A stretch of 24,146 bases of DNA from QYQL01 sp041674265 (lineage in GTDB: Bacteria > Verrucomicrobiota > Verrucomicrobiia > Chthoniobacterales > Terrimicrobiaceae). The position numbers and the translations under genes were made by a program. Shown here one piece after another: positions 1 through 9,630 of the stretch (position 1 is the first letter of the stretch; each line of letters opens with the position of its first letter). The stretch spans positions 1 to 24,146 of the forward strand of contig JBAYWC010000038.1 in assembly GCA_041674265.1 (NCBI GenBank), written 5' to 3'. The notes below the pieces were generated by a model, which saw only the letters and a program-made list of their open reading frames with translations, was not told where the DNA came from and searched no databases.

Positions 1-126
1 CCATCAGTCCCTTTTTGACTCTCACCCGCAGGGTGAACAGATATGACCTCCGAAAGCTTATCCATTCGGCTGACTTTACGTCAGTTACGCCATCCGGGCG
101 ATCTTTTCATTTTCCTTTGTAGGGTT

Positions 127-484
127 ATGAAAACACTCACCCAGCCCGATGCCGGTCGCAACCACACCGCCTATTTGTCTCCGTTCCTCCGGGGCAGGAA
201 ATTCCCATTACACCGTCGTTGAGGAGGCAATGGAAAACCAGACCGGATTCCTCCATGAGACCGGGGATGTGAACGAGCTCCTGATCGAGAATCCCGGCGA
301 TCATGATCTCTTTATCCAGGCCGGGGATATCGTCAAAGGCGGACGGCAGGACCGCACGCGCGGGGTTGATCTCATCGTTCCGGCGAAATCTGGAAAGGGG
401 CCTATCCCTGTCTTTTGCGTGGAATCCGCCCGCTGGCACAAGCGGCGCAGCGAATCGGACGCTTGTTTCGGGTTTGCAAAATGA
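127..484 (+). pseudogene. Remnant of a DUF6569 / ARPP-like domain gene
   Basis: A stretch beginning near 230 reads as part of a protein of the ARPP-1 / DUF6569 type. It contains a VNELLIENPGDHDLFIQAGD segment, then KGGRQDRT, and a later FCVESARW motif, all of which I associate with this family of unknown function. The gene is broken. The ATG at 127 opens a frame that stops at 222, while the family-like segment lies in a different frame (ATG 149, stop 482-484), so a frameshift near 190-215 is likely. The product also ends soon after FCVESARW, whereas family members are usually well over 200 residues. It is probably a decayed fragment at the island edge. Family assignment is from remembered motifs, so moderate confidence. 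Confidence 0.5.
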
Positions 485-585
485 ATCGATTTTCACCGGG
501 CGGTCAAACCGCCTCAGTGATCTACCCTTTTCACTCGCCCGAAGAGTAAAACCCCTCTATAAGCTCCACTTGTGCGGCTGCGACC

Positions 586-3500
586 ATGAATGTCTTTGAT
601 CTCCGGGACCGCTTGGTGGCGGACTATAAAAGTTACACTCGCAGTTTCATCAAGATCAAGGACTCCCGGGTTTGCGGTCACGTTGACGCAGCCCTGAACG
701 CCGGTGCCTTCTGGCCCGAGCCACTGCTCCAGCTCAATCCCACCTTCTTCCCTGGTGGAACGGTTGATGAGCTGACGGGAGCGGGAGTTCTGCACCCGGA
801 ATGCACCCGTATTTTCCGTATCGATAAATCAGATGCCGACCACACCGGGAAACCTCTCCTGCTTCACACGCACCAAAAAGATGCGATCTTGAAGGCCAAG
901 GAAGGAAAATCCTACGTCCTGACCAGCGGAACAGGGTCCGGGAAAAGCCTGGCCTATATCATTCCAATCGTTGATCACGTTTTGCGCAACGGATCCGGGC
1001 GCGGCATTCAGGCAATCGTGGTTTACCCAATGAACGCCCTGGCCAACAGCCAGGACGAGGAACTGAAAAAGTTTCTTGAGAAGGGCTATGGCGGGGGAAA
1101 ATCACCGGTTCGGTTTGCACGATTCACGGGGCAGGAAAAGGGTGATGTGCGCGAGGCGATTCGGAGCAATCCTCCGGACATTCTCCTCACCAACTACATG
1201 ATGTTGGAGCTGCTCCTCACCCGTCATGAGGACCGGGAACTGGTGCGGGCGGCAACAGACCTCAAATTTTTGGTTTTCGATGAACTGCATACTTATCGCG
1301 GACGCCAGGGAGCCGACGTCTCTCTCTTGATCAGACGCTGCCGCCTCGCCTTCGGGGCCAAGGACATGATCTGCATTGGTACGTCGGCTACGATGGCGAG
1401 TGATGGTTCCACGGAGGATCAAAAGCGTGCTGTCGCCGAAGTCGCTGAAACACTTTTTGGAGTCCCGTTCGATTCCTCGCAGGTCATCGGTGAATCTCTG
1501 GAACGGGCAACCCCGGAAATGGATTTTCACGACAGCTCGGTTGTTGGGCAGGTTCGCGCTACAATCGAGTCTGAAACGCCTCCGCCCAGTGAGTATGATG
1601 CATTCCGCGATCATCCGCTCGCCTCTTGGATCGAATCGACATTCGGTGTCCGGACGGAACCGGGAACAGGGCGCTTGATCCGCCAAGTTCCACGGCGTCT
1701 GTCGGGGGCTGACCTTCAGGGGCGGAAAAGTGCTGCCGCAGAACTCGCCGAACTGACCTCTACCACCCCGGAGCATTGTGCGGATATCCTCCGGAAGTTT
1801 CTGCTCCAAGGGGCGGATGAGCGGATGCGCCGTAGCGCTTCCAGCAGATTCCCCATTTTCGCCTTTCGCCTGCATCAATTCTTCACACGTGGAGACACCG
1901 TTTGGGCCACCATCGAAGCGGAGGAATCCCGGCATCTCGAAATGTCGAAAAAAGTGGCGAAGCCGGACGAGCCGGACAAACCCCTCTTTCCCCTCGTTTT
2001 TTGCCGGAATTGCGGCACCGCTTACTACCGGGTAAAAATTACGACCGACGAACACGGCAAAGCCTTGATTCCTCGCGAAGATCGCAGGGAGGCAGACGAT
2101 GACGGGAGCAACGATGCCTATCTCTATATCAGCGCTTCCGCCCCGTGGCCCAGAACCGAAGGCCCTGAGTTGCTTGAGCGCCTGCCGGGGTTCATGAAGG
2201 AACCCGGGCCTGATGGCAACGAGCGCATTCGTCCTGATTCCAAGGCAGATCTTCCCGAACCCGTTTTTGTCGATGCACAGGGTCGCCTCGTTTCCGAAGG
2301 CCAGGGACTGCCGTCCGCTCTCATCAAAAAGAACTTCCTCTTCTGTTTGGAGCCCTCCTGCGGCGTGGCCTACACCAAGAGCCAGCGGTCCGAGCGCGCC
2401 AAGCTCGCGACTCTCGGAGTGGACAATCGGAGCACGGCCTCAACGATTCTTGCCGTCCGCTCCCTGATAGAATTACAAGGAGATCAGACGCTGGACAAAA
2501 AAGCCCGGAAACTCCTGAGCTTTACCGACAACCGTCAGGATGCGTCTCTCCAAGCCGGGCATTTCAACGACTTCGCCCAGGTTGCTCTGCTGCGCTCCGC
2601 TCTTCACAAAGCCACAAAAGACAAAGGGCTGGGCGGGATTTCACACGGCGAACTCTCCCGGAGCGTTTTTAACGCGATGCAGCTTCGCTTCGATGAATAC
2701 GCGGCTGACGATGAGGTGCGCGGTCCTGCCCGAAACGCCACCGATGATGCGCTTCGGCGGGTGATTGACTACTACCTCTACCGGGACTTGCAGCGCGGAT
2801 GGCGCGTGACCGCTCCGAATCTCGAAGATTGCGGGCTTCTGGCATTCGATTACGAAGGGCTCAAGGGAGAGGACGGGCTTCTGGGCGAAATAGAACTATG
2901 GAACTCCGGCTTCTCCGTAAAAAATGACAATGGCGAGGAAGAGTTCATTCCTGTTCCGCCAGCTCTGAAATCCTGCCCGGAAGAAATTCGCGAGCAACTC
3001 CTGCGCACGTTCCTGGATGTTCTGCGGCGTTCCCTCGCTGTCAAAGTCGATGTTCTCGACCCGCAGAAGCAACTCGATCTCGTTGAACAGACGAAGCCGC
3101 GTTTATTGGAGAATACGGTCTGGTATCTCGAAGATGCCCGAGAACTCGTCAAATCGGTTGTGGCCTACCCCCGGCCGAAGGCCCAGACAGACCGGACCGG
3201 TTTCTTTGTTTCCTCATTTGGAAGTTACGGGCGTTACTTGAAGCGGACTCTGGCTCAGTCTCTGCCAGCGGGTACGGCTTTCGGTCGGCCCGAGGTTGAC
3301 ACGGCCATCGAGTTCCTTTTCCTCGCCATGAAACGCTACGGGATCGTTGAGCAGGTGCGAAGTGGGCGCGGTGCTCCCGATCCCGGCTATCAGCTCAATG
3401 CCGATGCCCTTCGCTGGTTGCCGGCGGACGGGGAGATTCGGCCCTTGGATCGGACCCGATTGTTGGAGGCCGGTGAGATTCCTCCGGAGGTGAACGCCTA

Positions 3501-5871
3501 TTTCGTCGATTGCTACCGGCGATTTGTCGATTTGAAGTGTGTACTTGAGGCTCGTGAGCACACCGCCCAAGTCACTGCCGAGGATCGCCAGGACCGCGAG
3601 GAAAGGTTCCGCACGGGCGACCTTCCGCTTCTGTTCTGCTCGCCCACGATGGAACTCGGGGTGGATATCGCCCAGTTGAACTTGGTGAATCTTCGCAATG
3701 TTCCGCCCACGCCTGCAAACTATGCCCAGCGCAGCGGGCGCGCCGGGCGCGGCGGGCAGCCAGCTCTGGTTTACACCTATTGCGCCGGGCGCAGCCCGCA
3801 TGATCAGTTTTATTTCCGGGAACCAAACAAGATGGTCTCGGGCTCGGTCTCTCCTCCGCGCATCGACCTCCGCAACCGCGACTTGGTTCGTTCCCACGTT
3901 CACGCCATCTGGATGGAAATGGTCAAACCGGATCTCGGGAAAACCCTCACCCACGTCCTTGACCTTTCCCCTTCGGACAACAAGCTCCCGCTGCCGGTCA
4001 AAGAGGAATTTGTCAGCGAGTTGAAGAACCCTGCTCACCGTGCCGCAGCTCTGGCGAAAGCCAACCAGTTGATGTCGAGCATTCAGGGCATTCTCGCATC
4101 GGCGACTTGGTTTCACGAAAACTGGACGAAGGAAGTTCTCGACCAGATTGAGAGGTCGTTCGACAACGCCTGCGAACGCTGGCGTTCGCTCTATCGTTCG
4201 GCGCTTCGCCAACGGGAACTTCATCACAAAATCATCGGGGACCACAGCCGGCCCGAGGCCGAGCGCAACCACTCCCGCCGCCTGCGGGCTCAGGCGGAAA
4301 GCCAGATTCGCCTCCTCACCGAGGCTGAGGGGATTTTTGAAGGCGACTTTTACTCCTACCGCTACTTTGCCTCCGAGGGCTTCCTGCCGGGTTACAACTT
4401 TCCGCGACTCCCCCTTTCCGCCTACGTTCCAGGGCGTCGCCTGCGTAAAGGAAGTGACGAATTCATTTCCCGACCACGATTCTTGGCGATTTCCGAGTTT
4501 GGTCCCAGGGCGTTGGTCTATCACGAGGGATCACGATATCGGGTTTACAAGGTGAACTTGGACTTCGGTTCAGACGACATCGAGGCAACCCACGACCTTT
4601 CGACGGCAACAATGAAACGCTGTCCCAAATGCGGCTATGCCCACTTGGAACACGGCACGAACCTTGTCGAGGTCTGCGACCGCTGCGACGCGGCTCTCGA
4701 TGGCCCAGCGCGGATCGACAATCTCGTCCTCCTCCAGAACGTCAGCCTCAAACTCGCCCAGCGGATCACCTGCGACGAGGAGGAACGGCAGCGGTTCGGC
4801 TACAAAATATTTACCTCCTATCGCTTCCCCGAGGTTGGCGGAAAGCTCGACCGCAAGGATGCGGAAGTTTACTTCGGCGAAATTCTGTCGCTCAAACTCA
4901 GCTACGGTGATTCCACCGATCTCTATCGCGTGAACCTAGGCTGGGCGAACCAGAAGCCAGACCAAAAGCCCGGCTTCATGATCGATTTGGAACGCGGCTA
5001 CTGGTCGCGCAATCAAGCCGACGAGGACGACCACGACGATGCTGCTTTGGATGGCCGTCCCCAGCGCGTGGTGCCCTACGTCAAAGACACGAAGAACGCC
5101 TTGGTCATGCGTTTCGAGCCGCCCCGGCCCGGACCCGAGATGGCGGCACTTCAAGCCGCTTTCAAACAGGCGATCCAAAAGCACTTCCAGTTGGAATCCC
5201 GCGAACTCTCCTGCGAACCGATGCCATCACCGCAGAACCGGCAGGAGATTCTATTTTACGAAGCGTCCGAGGGCGGAGCCGGCGTCCTGCGCCAGATTGC
5301 AGAAGATCCGGCGGTCCTTCCGCTTCTCGCCCGGCGTGCGCTCGAAGTCTGCCATTACGACCCGGACACTCTGGAGGACCTTGGTGCCCACACCTGCGGA
5401 AAGGCCTGCTACGAATGTTTGCTCGATTACGGAAACCAGCCGGACCACAAGGATCTTAATCGCGGGCTCATCCGGGATCATCTGGCTGCTCTCGCCGGTT
5501 CGGAATGCCGTCCCTCCGGCGGCACTGGCTCCCGTGCCGAACGCATGGTTTCGCTCCGAAAGCGCTGCGACAGCCAGCTCGAAAAAAAATGGCTCGATCT
5601 GGTGGATGGCATGATGCTTCGCCCGCCCACCCACTCTCAATTCCTGATCGAGTCCTGCTCGACCAAGCCGGATTTCTTTTACAAGGAATTCAACGCCGCG
5701 ATCTACATCGACGGCCCCCCTCACGACGAACCGCAGCAGATCCGTGACGACGAAACTATCACCACCCGTCTGATGGAGGCCGGTTACGTGGTCGTCCGGT
5801 TTCACCACAAAGCCGACTGGCATCAAATCTTCTGCCGCCATCCGGATATTTTTGGAACCCCCACCAAATGA
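586..5871 (+). CDS. DEAD/DEAH-box helicase with DUF1998-type region and C-terminal Vsr/DUF559-like nuclease
   Basis: A 1761-residue SF2 helicase expected to translocate on nucleic acid in the cytoplasm. Visible motifs are Walker A GTGSGK at 115-120, motif II DELH at 232-235, GTSATM as motif III, a characteristic SFTDNRQDASLQAGHF block from about 645, and motif VI QRSGRAGRGG from 1048. Likely zinc ligands are C473/C476, C587/C592, C1346/C1349, C1364/C1367, and the DUF1998-like cluster C1604/C1608/C1611 (HTCGKACYEC). The last 120 or so residues look like a Vsr/DUF559 restriction-endonuclease fold, with D1696, then AAIYIDG (D1709) and a terminal VVVRFHH strand. Helicases with DUF1998 occur in Druantia (DruE) and, as separate proteins, in DISARM (DrmA/DrmB). 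The stop overlaps a mini-ORF (ATGA). There is no clear Shine-Dalgarno before ATG 586. Helicase identity is secure; the nuclease domain is inferred from motif spacing. Confidence 0.9.
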   Translation: MNVFDLRDRLVADYKSYTRSFIKIKDSRVCGHVDAALNAGAFWPEPLLQLNPTFFPGGTVDELTGAGVLHPECTRIFRIDKSDADHTGKPLLLHTHQKDAILKAKEGKSYVLTSGTGSGKSLAYIIPIVDHVLRNGSGRGIQAIVVYPMNALANSQDEELKKFLEKGYGGGKSPVRFARFTGQEKGDVREAIRSNPPDILLTNYMMLELLLTRHEDRELVRAATDLKFLVFDELHTYRGRQGADVSLLIRRCRLAFGAKDMICIGTSATMASDGSTEDQKRAVAEVAETLFGVPFDSSQVIGESLERATPEMDFHDSSVVGQVRATIESETPPPSEYDAFRDHPLASWIESTFGVRTEPGTGRLIRQVPRRLSGADLQGRKSAAAELAELTSTTPEHCADILRKFLLQGADERMRRSASSRFPIFAFRLHQFFTRGDTVWATIEAEESRHLEMSKKVAKPDEPDKPLFPLVFCRNCGTAYYRVKITTDEHGKALIPREDRREADDDGSNDAYLYISASAPWPRTEGPELLERLPGFMKEPGPDGNERIRPDSKADLPEPVFVDAQGRLVSEGQGLPSALIKKNFLFCLEPSCGVAYTKSQRSERAKLATLGVDNRSTASTILAVRSLIELQGDQTLDKKARKLLSFTDNRQDASLQAGHFNDFAQVALLRSALHKATKDKGLGGISHGELSRSVFNAMQLRFDEYAADDEVRGPARNATDDALRRVIDYYLYRDLQRGWRVTAPNLEDCGLLAFDYEGLKGEDGLLGEIELWNSGFSVKNDNGEEEFIPVPPALKSCPEEIREQLLRTFLDVLRRSLAVKVDVLDPQKQLDLVEQTKPRLLENTVWYLEDARELVKSVVAYPRPKAQTDRTGFFVSSFGSYGRYLKRTLAQSLPAGTAFGRPEVDTAIEFLFLAMKRYGIVEQVRSGRGAPDPGYQLNADALRWLPADGEIRPLDRTRLLEAGEIPPEVNAYFVDCYRRFVDLKCVLEAREHTAQVTAEDRQDREERFRTGDLPLLFCSPTMELGVDIAQLNLVNLRNVPPTPANYAQRSGRAGRGGQPALVYTYCAGRSPHDQFYFREPNKMVSGSVSPPRIDLRNRDLVRSHVHAIWMEMVKPDLGKTLTHVLDLSPSDNKLPLPVKEEFVSELKNPAHRAAALAKANQLMSSIQGILASATWFHENWTKEVLDQIERSFDNACERWRSLYRSALRQRELHHKIIGDHSRPEAERNHSRRLRAQAESQIRLLTEAEGIFEGDFYSYRYFASEGFLPGYNFPRLPLSAYVPGRRLRKGSDEFISRPRFLAISEFGPRALVYHEGSRYRVYKVNLDFGSDDIEATHDLSTATMKRCPKCGYAHLEHGTNLVEVCDRCDAALDGPARIDNLVLLQNVSLKLAQRITCDEEERQRFGYKIFTSYRFPEVGGKLDRKDAEVYFGEILSLKLSYGDSTDLYRVNLGWANQKPDQKPGFMIDLERGYWSRNQADEDDHDDAALDGRPQRVVPYVKDTKNALVMRFEPPRPGPEMAALQAAFKQAIQKHFQLESRELSCEPMPSPQNRQEILFYEASEGGAGVLRQIAEDPAVLPLLARRALEVCHYDPDTLEDLGAHTCGKACYECLLDYGNQPDHKDLNRGLIRDHLAALAGSECRPSGGTGSRAERMVSLRKRCDSQLEKKWLDLVDGMMLRPPTHSQFLIESCSTKPDFFYKEFNAAIYIDGPPHDEPQQIRDDETITTRLMEAGYVVVRFHHKADWHQIFCRHPDIFGTPTK

Positions 5872-5966
5872 CCGCCCTGAGCACCGCCCGCGCCGAACTC
5901 GACGCCTTCGGCGAATACCAATCCAAACGCAAAGCCCTCGAAGAGTTCGAGAGATTTAAATCATGA
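5868..5966 (+). CDS. 32-residue coupled mini-ORF, function unknown
   Basis: A short frame starts MTALSTARAELDAFGEYQ and ends FERFKS. Its ATG overlaps the helicase stop (ATGA) and its own stop overlaps the ATG of the SIR2-PIN gene (ATGA), so it would let ribosomes pass from one large gene to the next. The sequence is charged and predicted helical, with a composition like real protein rather than spacer. It may be the truncated N-terminus of a gene once located here, or a genuine coupling peptide. I recognise no family. Confidence 0.4.
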   Translation: MTALSTARAELDAFGEYQSKRKALEEFERFKS

Positions 5967-8578
5967 AAGTCTTATCACAAGAAAAACTCTCTGAGGTGAT
6001 TTTGGAGTTTGCCAAGCAAGAGCGGTCTGTTCTTTTCACGGGAGCTGGCGTTGGAAAGTGTGTGGGCTACCCTCTTTGGCCCGAATATATTGATCATTTG
6101 GCAGGCATCTGCGAAAAACACGGTGCAGACGCCGAAGCGGGACTAATGAGATCATGGGTTAGCAAAGGCCGACTCATTGAGGCTTCGGGCATCTATGAAA
6201 TGACGAAGGACATTCCGCAAGGTGAGCGAACCCGCTATCTCGCTGAACCCTTTACGACTGTTCCATCGGAAGAGGTATTGAAGCCGTTAACTTATGTGTT
6301 CGAGCTGCCATTCGAAGCAGTGGTCACAACAAACTATGATTCCTCTCAACATGCAGCTTATGTCGCCGCGGCACACCACTTTCCGCGCCCTATCGAGCGA
6401 GAGGGAACCAGCATGCTCGCAGGAGCGGATATTACGGCATTCTACATCGCTCGCATTCACGGGAGCTCGGATGCCCCAAATTCTATGGTGCTATTTCCTG
6501 CGACTTACGAGGCCGTCAAGAACGATGAAGTCTACCAAGACTTTCTATTGTCATTGTTCAAATCTCGTCCATGCCTTTTTGTCGGCTTCTCGTTTGTAGA
6601 TCCTGCGATAGATCTCGTTCTCGAAACCTACAAACGAAAGGCTCAAACTGTCTTCAAGATTCCGCACGTGGCGTTGCTTCCGGCAGAGCCAGCAGCAGCA
6701 GGGTTGGCAGACAGGCTGTCCGATCTCAACATAAAGGCTTACTACTACGATCCAGCGAATGGCCACAAGGCTCTGTGGACAGCATTCAGAAGCGCCAGTG
6801 CCGAATTCGGCAAGAAGCCTCCGGAACCCAAAACGCAACTGCTACAGCGAGATGAATCTTCAGCCGCATTTCGCCGGTTTCTTTCCTTCACCTACGCTCA
6901 AGTAAAACTCGCGAGGGATTTCCAGCCACTCCTCCAGCAAGCCCGAGAGGGTATCATTTTGGGTATCATCGAGGAGGCGGGAGAAACTGGAGCCACCCAT
7001 GAACAGATTGTGTCGGGCCTCCGCGAGGCACTGACACTCGACCATCAGGAAGCCGCACAAGTGGCAAGTGAAGGAACGGCGCAACTATTCCGGGAACGAC
7101 AGATTCGAGTTCAAAACGAACGTCACTTCCTCAAGAAAGAGCATCGCTCTGTGTTGGAACAGTCCCTTGATGCACTTACGTCTGGTGTGATTGATCGCTT
7201 CAAAGTGCAATTCGACATTTCGCCCACAGAAGAAGATGGCAGACTCGTTCGCGACACGTTGGACCATGTGTTCATGGTAAGAGCGTGGGATTTGGGTGCG
7301 CACTACGCAGGCGGGGGTGGAGGTTACGGGGAGGATATTTTAGCGGTGATCAAAGAAAGATTGTCCCGGAACATATCACCCGCTCATCCTGGCCGTGTTG
7401 ATGCCCTGGGGCTTTCATGTGTCGACCTGCTTCGCTTCCCCTCGAATCAGGAAACGGTGCATCTTGCGGAGATCAGCCGAGCTGCATTCTCGCTTCAGCT
7501 TGTTCTCGCATCTCCTCGCCAATCGCTATTCAAGGCACACGCGCTTCCTCAGAGAGTGTATTTTGACGCCAGCATCCTGCTTCCAGCCATTGTTCCCGGA
7601 CACCCGTTTCACAAACTATATCGAGAAACCATTGATCGGCTCTTGAAGGCGGCAAACCAAGTCGGGGTAGATTGCCGGTTGTGTGTTGGAAGCCCCTTTC
7701 TTAATGAGGTCGTTTCGCATCGGGAGCGAGCGATAGAGCTTGCTGACGCTATGAGGGTCGATGATGCGGAGGAGTTTAAGAAAAGCGTTCTCGCTTTTGG
7801 TGCGGAAAATCTCAACGTGTTCATCGGCGGGTTCTCTGGTTTTTCTTCAGCGCGGGAGAGAGTCAAAGAAAAGCGTGTTTCGTTTCGACAGTTTCTGACG
7901 GAGTATGCTCCTTACGCCTCAGAAACAGCGTTGAATACATATCTTCGCAAGGCGGGATTTGACGTCGTCCCCATGGATTTCCGGCACGAGCACAACTCCG
8001 CTTATGTAGCAGTCTTTAACGGCCTGCTCACAGGTTACGAGAAGCAAAAGGACAGCATTATACGTGGGAAGGAGCGTGTTCTTGTAGAGCATGAGGCTGC
8101 TCAGTTGGTCCAAATGTCTATTGATGTGGCTGCTGGTCTTCGATCTGTTTTCGTGTCCAACGATAGAAAGCTTCGTCGGGCTGCCGAGAGCGAGCAGGCA
8201 ACCAAAAAGCTGGCGAGCGACATCCTGCCGCCTCAGGGCTTTATTGGATTGGTTGATATAGTTGTGGGAAGCCGACCTGATCCCCGTGGATTGGCGAGAC
8301 TTCTGTGGGCGTCATCGCGACGTGACACAGATCAGATTCTTCGAGATTATCTGGTTAAACGAGCTTTATTGGAGCAGGACGTGGCCCAAGCCAAGGCAAG
8401 CGCGGAGGTAATCGATGAGATTATTGCCGAAGCAAAAGCGGAGGCCGAAACGAAGTCTGTGGATTTGTCGGACAATCGCACAGCCGAGGCCGCGACCGAA
8501 GCCATTGACTTCGTTGATCGTTTCGAGGATCGCTTCTTCGAGAAAATGCGTCGGGCTATTGAAAGGCAAGAGCGATGA
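5963..8578 (+). CDS. SIR2-family NADase-like protein fused to a PIN-like domain
   Basis: An 871-residue protein. The N-terminal 250 residues match the SIR2_2 fold: GAGVG at 27-31, TTNYD around N124-D126, a likely catalytic His in RIHGS (H166), and a VGFSFVDP segment. In defence systems such as Thoeris ThsA, DSR and SPARSA, SIR2 domains deplete NAD+. The middle (about 290-500) is mostly helical and unassigned. A C-terminal PIN-like region (about 530-760) shows VYFDASILLP (D535), an acidic LNEVVSH segment and VFVSNDRKL (D734), which suggests a metal-dependent RNase/DNase. A charged, coiled-coil-like tail follows. Two sampled stretches are near 47% GC, below the neighbouring helicase, which may indicate separate acquisition. 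It starts by ATGA overlap with the mini-ORF; GAGAG about 10 nt upstream is a weak ribosome site. The most likely role is the abortive-infection effector of the operon. Confidence 0.8.
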   Translation: MKVLSQEKLSEVILEFAKQERSVLFTGAGVGKCVGYPLWPEYIDHLAGICEKHGADAEAGLMRSWVSKGRLIEASGIYEMTKDIPQGERTRYLAEPFTTVPSEEVLKPLTYVFELPFEAVVTTNYDSSQHAAYVAAAHHFPRPIEREGTSMLAGADITAFYIARIHGSSDAPNSMVLFPATYEAVKNDEVYQDFLLSLFKSRPCLFVGFSFVDPAIDLVLETYKRKAQTVFKIPHVALLPAEPAAAGLADRLSDLNIKAYYYDPANGHKALWTAFRSASAEFGKKPPEPKTQLLQRDESSAAFRRFLSFTYAQVKLARDFQPLLQQAREGIILGIIEEAGETGATHEQIVSGLREALTLDHQEAAQVASEGTAQLFRERQIRVQNERHFLKKEHRSVLEQSLDALTSGVIDRFKVQFDISPTEEDGRLVRDTLDHVFMVRAWDLGAHYAGGGGGYGEDILAVIKERLSRNISPAHPGRVDALGLSCVDLLRFPSNQETVHLAEISRAAFSLQLVLASPRQSLFKAHALPQRVYFDASILLPAIVPGHPFHKLYRETIDRLLKAANQVGVDCRLCVGSPFLNEVVSHRERAIELADAMRVDDAEEFKKSVLAFGAENLNVFIGGFSGFSSARERVKEKRVSFRQFLTEYAPYASETALNTYLRKAGFDVVPMDFRHEHNSAYVAVFNGLLTGYEKQKDSIIRGKERVLVEHEAAQLVQMSIDVAAGLRSVFVSNDRKLRRAAESEQATKKLASDILPPQGFIGLVDIVVGSRPDPRGLARLLWASSRRDTDQILRDYLVKRALLEQDVAQAKASAEVIDEIIAEAKAEAETKSVDLSDNRTAEAATEAIDFVDRFEDRFFEKMRRAIERQER

Positions 8579-8592
8579 AAGTGGCCGTGTTT

Positions 8593-9150
8593 TCAAATTT
8601 CGATCCCGATGTCGCTTGCCACTTGAAGGGCGAAGGCAGGCACAGGTTCCGCGAGCTGCTCGATCACCTGTTGAACCGGCTTGCCGAGGTTTGCGCTGAT
8701 TTCGTGCAGACGTTGGACGACGAGGCCTTGATTGATCGAGTAGAGGCTGGCGAGAAATTTGGACGGGTGGTGCGCTTCGATTCGCCAAGGTTCCAGCGAT
8801 TCCGGCGAGAAATCCTTGAGATTGAAGGTCACAATGACCTCGCATTTTCCACGGATGGCGGCGGCGAGGACATGCCGGTCCTTTGGGTCATTGGTCACGC
8901 AGTTCTCGATCGGTTCAAACCCCTCGATCAGCGATTCGGGGAAATGCGTTGTGATTTGTTCACGCCGGTGCGGGATGAGGTCGGCAGGCCAGCCAAGTTT
9001 TGCAAGCGTGCGATCCGTTTCATCGAGAATCCGGTCACTCCAATACGGCAAGTAAAGCCGGGGTGTCTCGGCCAGCCGCAACAGCAGGTCGGTCACACGC
9101 TGGTTGGCGAGGACGCAGGCGTCGAGGATGACCGGGAAATCGGCGTTCAT
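8593..9150 (-). CDS. PIN-domain ribonuclease toxin (VapC-like)
   Basis: A 185-residue PIN protein with the acidic pattern of the fold: ILDACVLAN near the N-terminus, an ILDETDRT segment, NDPKDRHVLAAAI, and VTFNLKDF. PIN toxins cleave RNA using Mg2+ held by these acidic residues. It lies 15 nt downstream of an HTH gene on the same strand, the order expected for an antitoxin-toxin pair in which the partner is an excisionase-type HTH protein rather than classical VapB. It converges on the SIR2-PIN gene with a 14-nt gap and sits in reverse orientation inside an otherwise co-directional operon. No Shine-Dalgarno is visible, so translation is probably coupled to the upstream gene. It could stabilise the island or protect it from deletion. 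Confidence 0.8.
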   Translation of the reverse strand: MNADFPVILDACVLANQRVTDLLLRLAETPRLYLPYWSDRILDETDRTLAKLGWPADLIPHRREQITTHFPESLIEGFEPIENCVTNDPKDRHVLAAAIRGKCEVIVTFNLKDFSPESLEPWRIEAHHPSKFLASLYSINQGLVVQRLHEISANLGKPVQQVIEQLAEPVPAFALQVASDIGIEI

Positions 9151-9165
9151 GCGGGCGGACGGAGT

Positions 9166-9621
9166 TCAGTAAAGTCCGGCTTCCTGCGCCTTGCGGGCCA
9201 GCTCGTCGAGAGCCGCGCGCCGGTCCCGGTCGCGATTTTGCTGGAAGGCGATCAAGTCTTTCAATCGAATCCGGCGGTGGGCACCGACTTTGTGGAATTC
9301 AAGGTGTCCGGACTCAAGGAGCTTGATCAAATGTGGGCGCGAGACTCCGAGGATGTTGGCGGCAGCCTGGGTGGTCAGTTCCTGGGTTTCAGGAACAAGA
9401 GAGATGACCTTGCCCTCTTGGAGCGCAGAGGCCACCCGCACGAGCAATTCGTAAATCGGACGGGGAAGCTCGGTCCGATCACCGTTTTCATCGACCAGCG
9501 CCGGAGGCTTGGTTTCGCTGCGGAACAGGTCCAGCAGATGACGAACCGATTCTGTGTCCCCCGGAGAGAACTCCGACGGGTCGAACCGGGTAGAGAGGCG
9601 GGAGCGGGAAATGGTTGTCAT
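9166..9621 (-). CDS. Excisionase-type helix-turn-helix protein, probable antitoxin
   Basis: A 151-residue DNA-binding protein. The core TTQAAANILGVSRPHLIKLL followed by a FHKVGAHRRIRLKDLIAF segment is the MerR/excisionase-like HTH used by antitoxins paired with PIN toxins. The N-terminal 70 residues are unassigned, and the charged C-terminal tail (about 130-151) probably contacts the toxin. It is first in the two-gene reverse-strand unit, and a four-copy 9-bp repeat lies 9 nt before its ATG, a plausible autoregulatory operator. No ribosome-binding site is obvious. Confidence 0.8.
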   Translation of the reverse strand: MTTISRSRLSTRFDPSEFSPGDTESVRHLLDLFRSETKPPALVDENGDRTELPRPIYELLVRVASALQEGKVISLVPETQELTTQAAANILGVSRPHLIKLLESGHLEFHKVGAHRRIRLKDLIAFQQNRDRDRRAALDELARKAQEAGLY

Positions 9622-9630
9622 GATTTCAAT

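Noticed and set aside
22..36. Short inverted repeat TCACCC-gca-GGGTGA
   Set aside because: Six-bp stem without a T-tract; too small to call a terminator or operator.
558..563. TATAAG as a -10 box for the first helicase
   Set aside because: No -35-like sequence at 16-18 bp spacing, and the hexamer alone is expected by chance.
3214..4524. 436-codon minus-strand open frame
   Set aside because: Antisense to the motif VI region of the large helicase; low-information arginine/glycine/valine-rich translation typical of GC-rich shadows.
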